Below are positions 14,766 through 16,823 of a DNA stretch of 16,823 bases, one piece after another (position 1 is the stretch's first letter; every line of letters begins with the position of its first letter). Both the position numbers and the translations under genes were made by a program. The notes beneath the pieces were generated by a model, which worked only from the letters and a program-made list of their open reading frames with translations, searched no databases and was not told the origin of the DNA. Origin of the DNA: an uncultured Schwartzia sp. (lineage in GTDB: Bacteria > Bacillota > Negativicutes > Selenomonadales > Selenomonadaceae); contig CAJPQU010000024.1 of the NCBI GenBank assembly GCA_905372875.1, forward strand, positions 1 to 16,823, written 5' to 3'.

Positions 14766-16175
14766 TCATAAGTGCGAAAACAGCGGTAGGTATTCCATGC
14801 TGAGCCAGCAGACGACGGCGTTGATAACGAGGGAGAGGAGGGTGAGCTTTAGGCCCTCCCGCATTTGGACGCTGGCGTCGAGGCCGAAGCCTACGGGAAT
14901 GGCCCGGGTGGTGACAGGGAGAACATAGGCACAGGAGCAGGCGGCGACAGTGCCTAAAACGTAGGGGATGGGGTTTAGAGAAAGCGCCCCCGAGAGAGAG
15001 ATGACCATGGGGATGCAGATGGAGGCAGCCCCGGTGTTGCTGGACATTTCCGACATGAAACAGGCGAAGGCGCAAAAGAGAAACATGGTGACAAAGCCCC
15101 CCGTGAGATGGAGGGCGCTGAAAAGGGCCGCCATGCGTTCCACGGCCCCGGTTTCGATGATGAGGCGCCCTAATCCTAGGCCGGAGGAGGCCATGATCAT
15201 GATGCCCCACATGGCATGGCTTTCGGCGAATTTCCACGTGAGGAGCACATCCCCTTTTTCGTCCCGCAGGACGAACATCATCATACCGATGATGAGAAAG
15301 ACGTAGGCCGGTTTCAGCCCCGGCAGGAGAGGAGCGTAGAGGGGGCGGGCGAAAGCCAGGAAGATAGCGAGGAAAAAGAGCCAAAAGCAGATCTGTTCCC
15401 CTTTTTTCATGGGACCGAGGTCGGCGTACATTTTTTGAAATTCTTCCCGGGTGCCGTGGAAATTTTTGGCGGGGGTCTTGAGGTGCCACAGGAAGAGGAG
15501 ATTGACGAGGAAGATGATGAGGAGAATGGGGACGAAGCGCCCGATCCACTGAACATACATAAATTCGCGGCCGGTGAGCTGCTCCATGTAAGAGATGGCC
15601 ACTAAATTCGCCGGACTGCCGATGGGGGAGCCGAAGCCGCCGATGCCGCTGCCCCAGCTGATGGCGAGGAGAATGGGGACGGCGAGGCGGCTGGCAGCGA
15701 TGTTTTCTTCACCGACGAATTGCAGCATGCCTACGGCGATAGGGCAGAAGATGGCGGCCACCACCGTGTTGGGGAGGAAAGCCGATAGGACTACGGAAGC
15801 GCTGAGCCAGACGAAGATCTGCTGGCGAAGCGACGTGCCGATGAGGCAGAGGGTGCGCAGCGATATGCGCCGATCCAGCCCCGTGGTGGTCCACGCCAGG
15901 CAGATGAGATCGCCGCCTAAGAGCAGCACCACGATGTCGGTGAAGTATTGGGCGATGACGTGGGCGTTGGGGATGAGGGTGAAGGCCGCGTTGACGGCGA
16001 TGGGCAGGAGCGACGTGACGGCGATGTGGACGGGGCGGAAGATCCACCAGAGGGCCATCCAGACGGCGGTTCCCACGGCCAGCGCCCCCCGCGTCCCCAA
16101 AAGACCGCTGAGGAGTATGCCGGCCGCCGCAAATCCGACGGGGCCGGAGAGGAGTTTCGATATGGATGGTTTCAT
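14766..16175 (-). CDS. DASS/SLC13-family anion (dicarboxylate) transporter
   Basis: A 469-residue inner-membrane protein with about a dozen hydrophobic segments, the expected length and fold for the divalent anion:Na+ symporter family. The two family SNT-type motifs are visible: FLPNT with following helix in the first half and MSEMSSNTGAASICIPM in the second. GSPIGSPANLVAIS is the matching hairpin loop of the first repeat. Likely substrates are C4-dicarboxylates such as succinate, malate or fumarate, though tricarboxylates, sulfate or tartrate cannot be excluded. The start is ATG 16175: AAGGGAG lies 8 nt upstream. The open frame extends further to 16349 but crosses the promoter and leader hairpins. 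It is monocistronic and divergent from the NADH dehydrogenase gene. Confidence 0.9.
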   Translation of the reverse strand: MKPSISKLLSGPVGFAAAGILLSGLLGTRGALAVGTAVWMALWWIFRPVHIAVTSLLPIAVNAAFTLIPNAHVIAQYFTDIVVLLLGGDLICLAWTTTGLDRRISLRTLCLIGTSLRQQIFVWLSASVVLSAFLPNTVVAAIFCPIAVGMLQFVGEENIAASRLAVPILLAISWGSGIGGFGSPIGSPANLVAISYMEQLTGREFMYVQWIGRFVPILLIIFLVNLLFLWHLKTPAKNFHGTREEFQKMYADLGPMKKGEQICFWLFFLAIFLAFARPLYAPLLPGLKPAYVFLIIGMMMFVLRDEKGDVLLTWKFAESHAMWGIMIMASSGLGLGRLIIETGAVERMAALFSALHLTGGFVTMFLFCAFACFMSEMSSNTGAASICIPMVISLSGALSLNPIPYVLGTVAACSCAYVLPVTTRAIPVGFGLDASVQMREGLKLTLLSLVINAVVCWLSMEYLPLFSHL

Positions 16176-16200
16176 GGTCACGGCTCCCTTCCTTCGGCGT

Positions 16201-16250
16201 TGAGGCGGATTTATCAGTACGGCCTCAGCCTCATAATTTATCTTTGAGGC
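16201..16250 (-). promoter_or_regulatory. Tandem hairpins in the transporter leader
   Basis: On the minus strand the leader contains GCCTCA (16250-16245), TGAGGC (16233-16228), TGAGGC (16227-16222) and GCCTCA (16206-16201). Two adjacent 6-bp hairpins can form, and both loops contain GATAAAT. Alternatively the outer and inner copies can pair in other combinations. No T-run follows, so it is not a simple terminator. It lies 26-75 nt upstream of the ATG and could be an RNA control element or a DNA operator. Confidence 0.45.
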
Positions 16251-16271
16251 GTATTTTGCTTCACAATTCAT

Positions 16272-16299
16272 ATTATAAAAAGTTTTCTCTGCCTGTCCA
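16272..16299 (-). promoter_or_regulatory. Promoter of the transporter gene with overlapping repeats
   Basis: Minus strand: TGGACA (16299-16294), 16-bp spacer, TATAAT (16277-16272). The -35 region lies in the loop of an 11-bp inverted repeat (16283-16293 with 16302-16312, one G-T). AAAAAGTTTTC occurs twice, at 16277-16287 and 16309-16319, 32 bp or about three helical turns apart. These repeats are candidate regulator sites. Confidence 0.6.
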
Positions 16300-16334
16300 G
16301 TGGCGGAGAAAAAGTTTTCCTTGAAGAGGCGGCG

Positions 16335-16363
16335 TTGTATTTTCTGCACCCCTCTTTTATAAT
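16335..16363 (+). promoter_or_regulatory. Promoter of the NADH dehydrogenase gene
   Basis: TTGTAT (16335-16340), 17-bp spacer, TATAAT (16358-16363). The -10 box sits in the centre of an inverted repeat CCTCTT (16351-16356) / AAGAGG (16366-16371), a possible repressor site. Start expected near 16370. Confidence 0.7.
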
Positions 16364-16390
16364 TTAAGAGGAAAGACAGACGAAGGAAAA

Positions 16391-16406
16391 TGTTTCACGT
16401 GAAACA
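16391..16406. promoter_or_regulatory. parS: parS chromosome partition site (ParB binding)
   Basis: TGTTTCACGTGAAACA is a perfect 16-bp palindrome identical to the consensus parS of Bacillus subtilis Spo0J/ParB, and the symmetry extends to 22 bp (16388-16409). ParB clamps load at parS and recruit SMC; most parS sites lie around the replication origin. Here it is inside the predicted 5' leader of the NADH dehydrogenase gene, 27 bp before the start codon, so ParB spreading could affect that gene. Confidence 0.93.
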
Positions 16407-16433
16407 TTTGTTTGGAAACTGAGGAGAAAATTT

Positions 16434-16823
16434 ATGGCCGATAAAAAACGCAAGCATATTGTCATCGTGGGGGCTGGGTTCGGCGGGATAAATTTGGCGC
16501 GTCTTTTGGCGCGGGAAGCGGTGGACATCACGGTGGTGGATCGAAATAATTTTCATCTGTTTCAGCCCCTTCTCTATCAGCTCGCCACCGCCGAATTGGA
16601 GGAAAACGAAATCGCGTATCCCATCCGAGCGTTTTTCCGCCATCGGCCCAATGTGGATTTCTTCTTGGCCCACGCTGAGGGGGTTTTGCCGGAAGAAAAT
16701 CTTTTGCGGACGGATCGGGGGGACGTGGCTTACGATTATTTGGTGTTGGCGGCGGGGGCGACGACGAATTATTTCGGGTTGGAGCAGGTGGCGCGCCATG
16801 CCTTTGGCATGAAGACTTTACAG
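16434..16823 (+). CDS. ndh: Type II NADH dehydrogenase (NDH-2), N-terminal part
   Basis: The first 130 residues of a flavoprotein running off the right edge; no stop is reached. GAGGAG (16421-16426) lies 7 nt before the ATG. The N-terminal FAD-binding Rossmann motif HIVIVGAGFGG (8-18) is followed by VVDRNNFHLFQPLLYQ and later YLVLAAGATTNYFG, the characteristic NDH-2 blocks. The enzyme would oxidise NADH and reduce quinone at the inner membrane face without proton pumping. A related pyridine nucleotide-disulphide oxidoreductase is the alternative, but the NFHLFQPLLYQ motif favours NDH-2. Confidence 0.9.
   Translation, partial: MADKKRKHIVIVGAGFGGINLARLLAREAVDITVVDRNNFHLFQPLLYQLATAELEENEIAYPIRAFFRHRPNVDFFLAHAEGVLPEENLLRTDRGDVAYDYLVLAAGATTNYFGLEQVARHAFGMKTLQ

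Noticed and set aside
14108..14928. Open frames running through tRNA-Ala, with VAQLGER- or GDRTPDLL-type peptides
   Set aside because: These are well-known translations of tRNA sequence and not proteins.
15216..16247. Plus-strand frames opposite the transporter gene (up to 202 codons)
   Set aside because: They are antisense to a clear multi-spanning membrane protein with family motifs.

Overview
The window reads as chromosomal DNA from a GC-rich, low-complexity-tolerant Firmicutes-type bacterium. Strong GGAGG-type ribosome binding sites, canonical sigma-A promoters, compact rho-independent terminators and a perfect Bacillus-type parS site all point that way. A Negativicutes (Selenomonas/Megasphaera-like) host is my inference from the general look of the proteins and was not tested. 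The parS site suggests the right end lies in the origin-proximal part of the chromosome.

Layout, left to right. (1) The tail of an unidentified gene. (2) A secreted-protein operon at 489-3191: two exported paralogues that carry the same two domains in opposite order (A-B, then B-A), overlapping by ATGA, followed by a small cytosolic protein. It ends at a terminator shared with the convergent next gene. (3) A Tat-exported, probably lipid-anchored metallophosphoesterase resembling purple acid phosphatases (minus strand, own promoter). (4) A plus-strand pair: an iron-dependent alcohol dehydrogenase of the BdhA/YqhD type and a secreted SGNH/GDSL hydrolase starting with TTG. (5) tRNA-Pro(GGG) with promoter and terminator. 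(6) An alanine-rich hypothetical protein behind a long leader with two possible mini-ORFs. (7) A 159-bp fold-back MITE-like element sitting directly on the -10 box upstream of the sbcD-sbcC operon. (8) A DUF1847-like cysteine-rich protein. (9) tRNA-Ala(GGC), followed by a gene-poor stretch with three GGTACAAA repeats. (10) A DASS/SLC13 anion transporter (minus strand), divergent from a type II NADH dehydrogenase gene cut by the window end. The region between them holds both promoters, two tandem hairpins in the transporter leader, several inverted repeats and the parS site.

Most of the window is housekeeping: DNA double-strand-break processing (SbcCD), two tRNAs, redox metabolism (alcohol dehydrogenase, NDH-2) and C4-dicarboxylate or related anion uptake, plus a set of exported proteins and hydrolases. 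I found no clear new defence or mobile system. The best leads are the domain-swapped secreted paralogues, the MITE between promoter and sbcCD, the parS site inside the ndh leader, and the paired hairpins ahead of the transporter. No computation or database search was run; all family assignments come from reading motifs.
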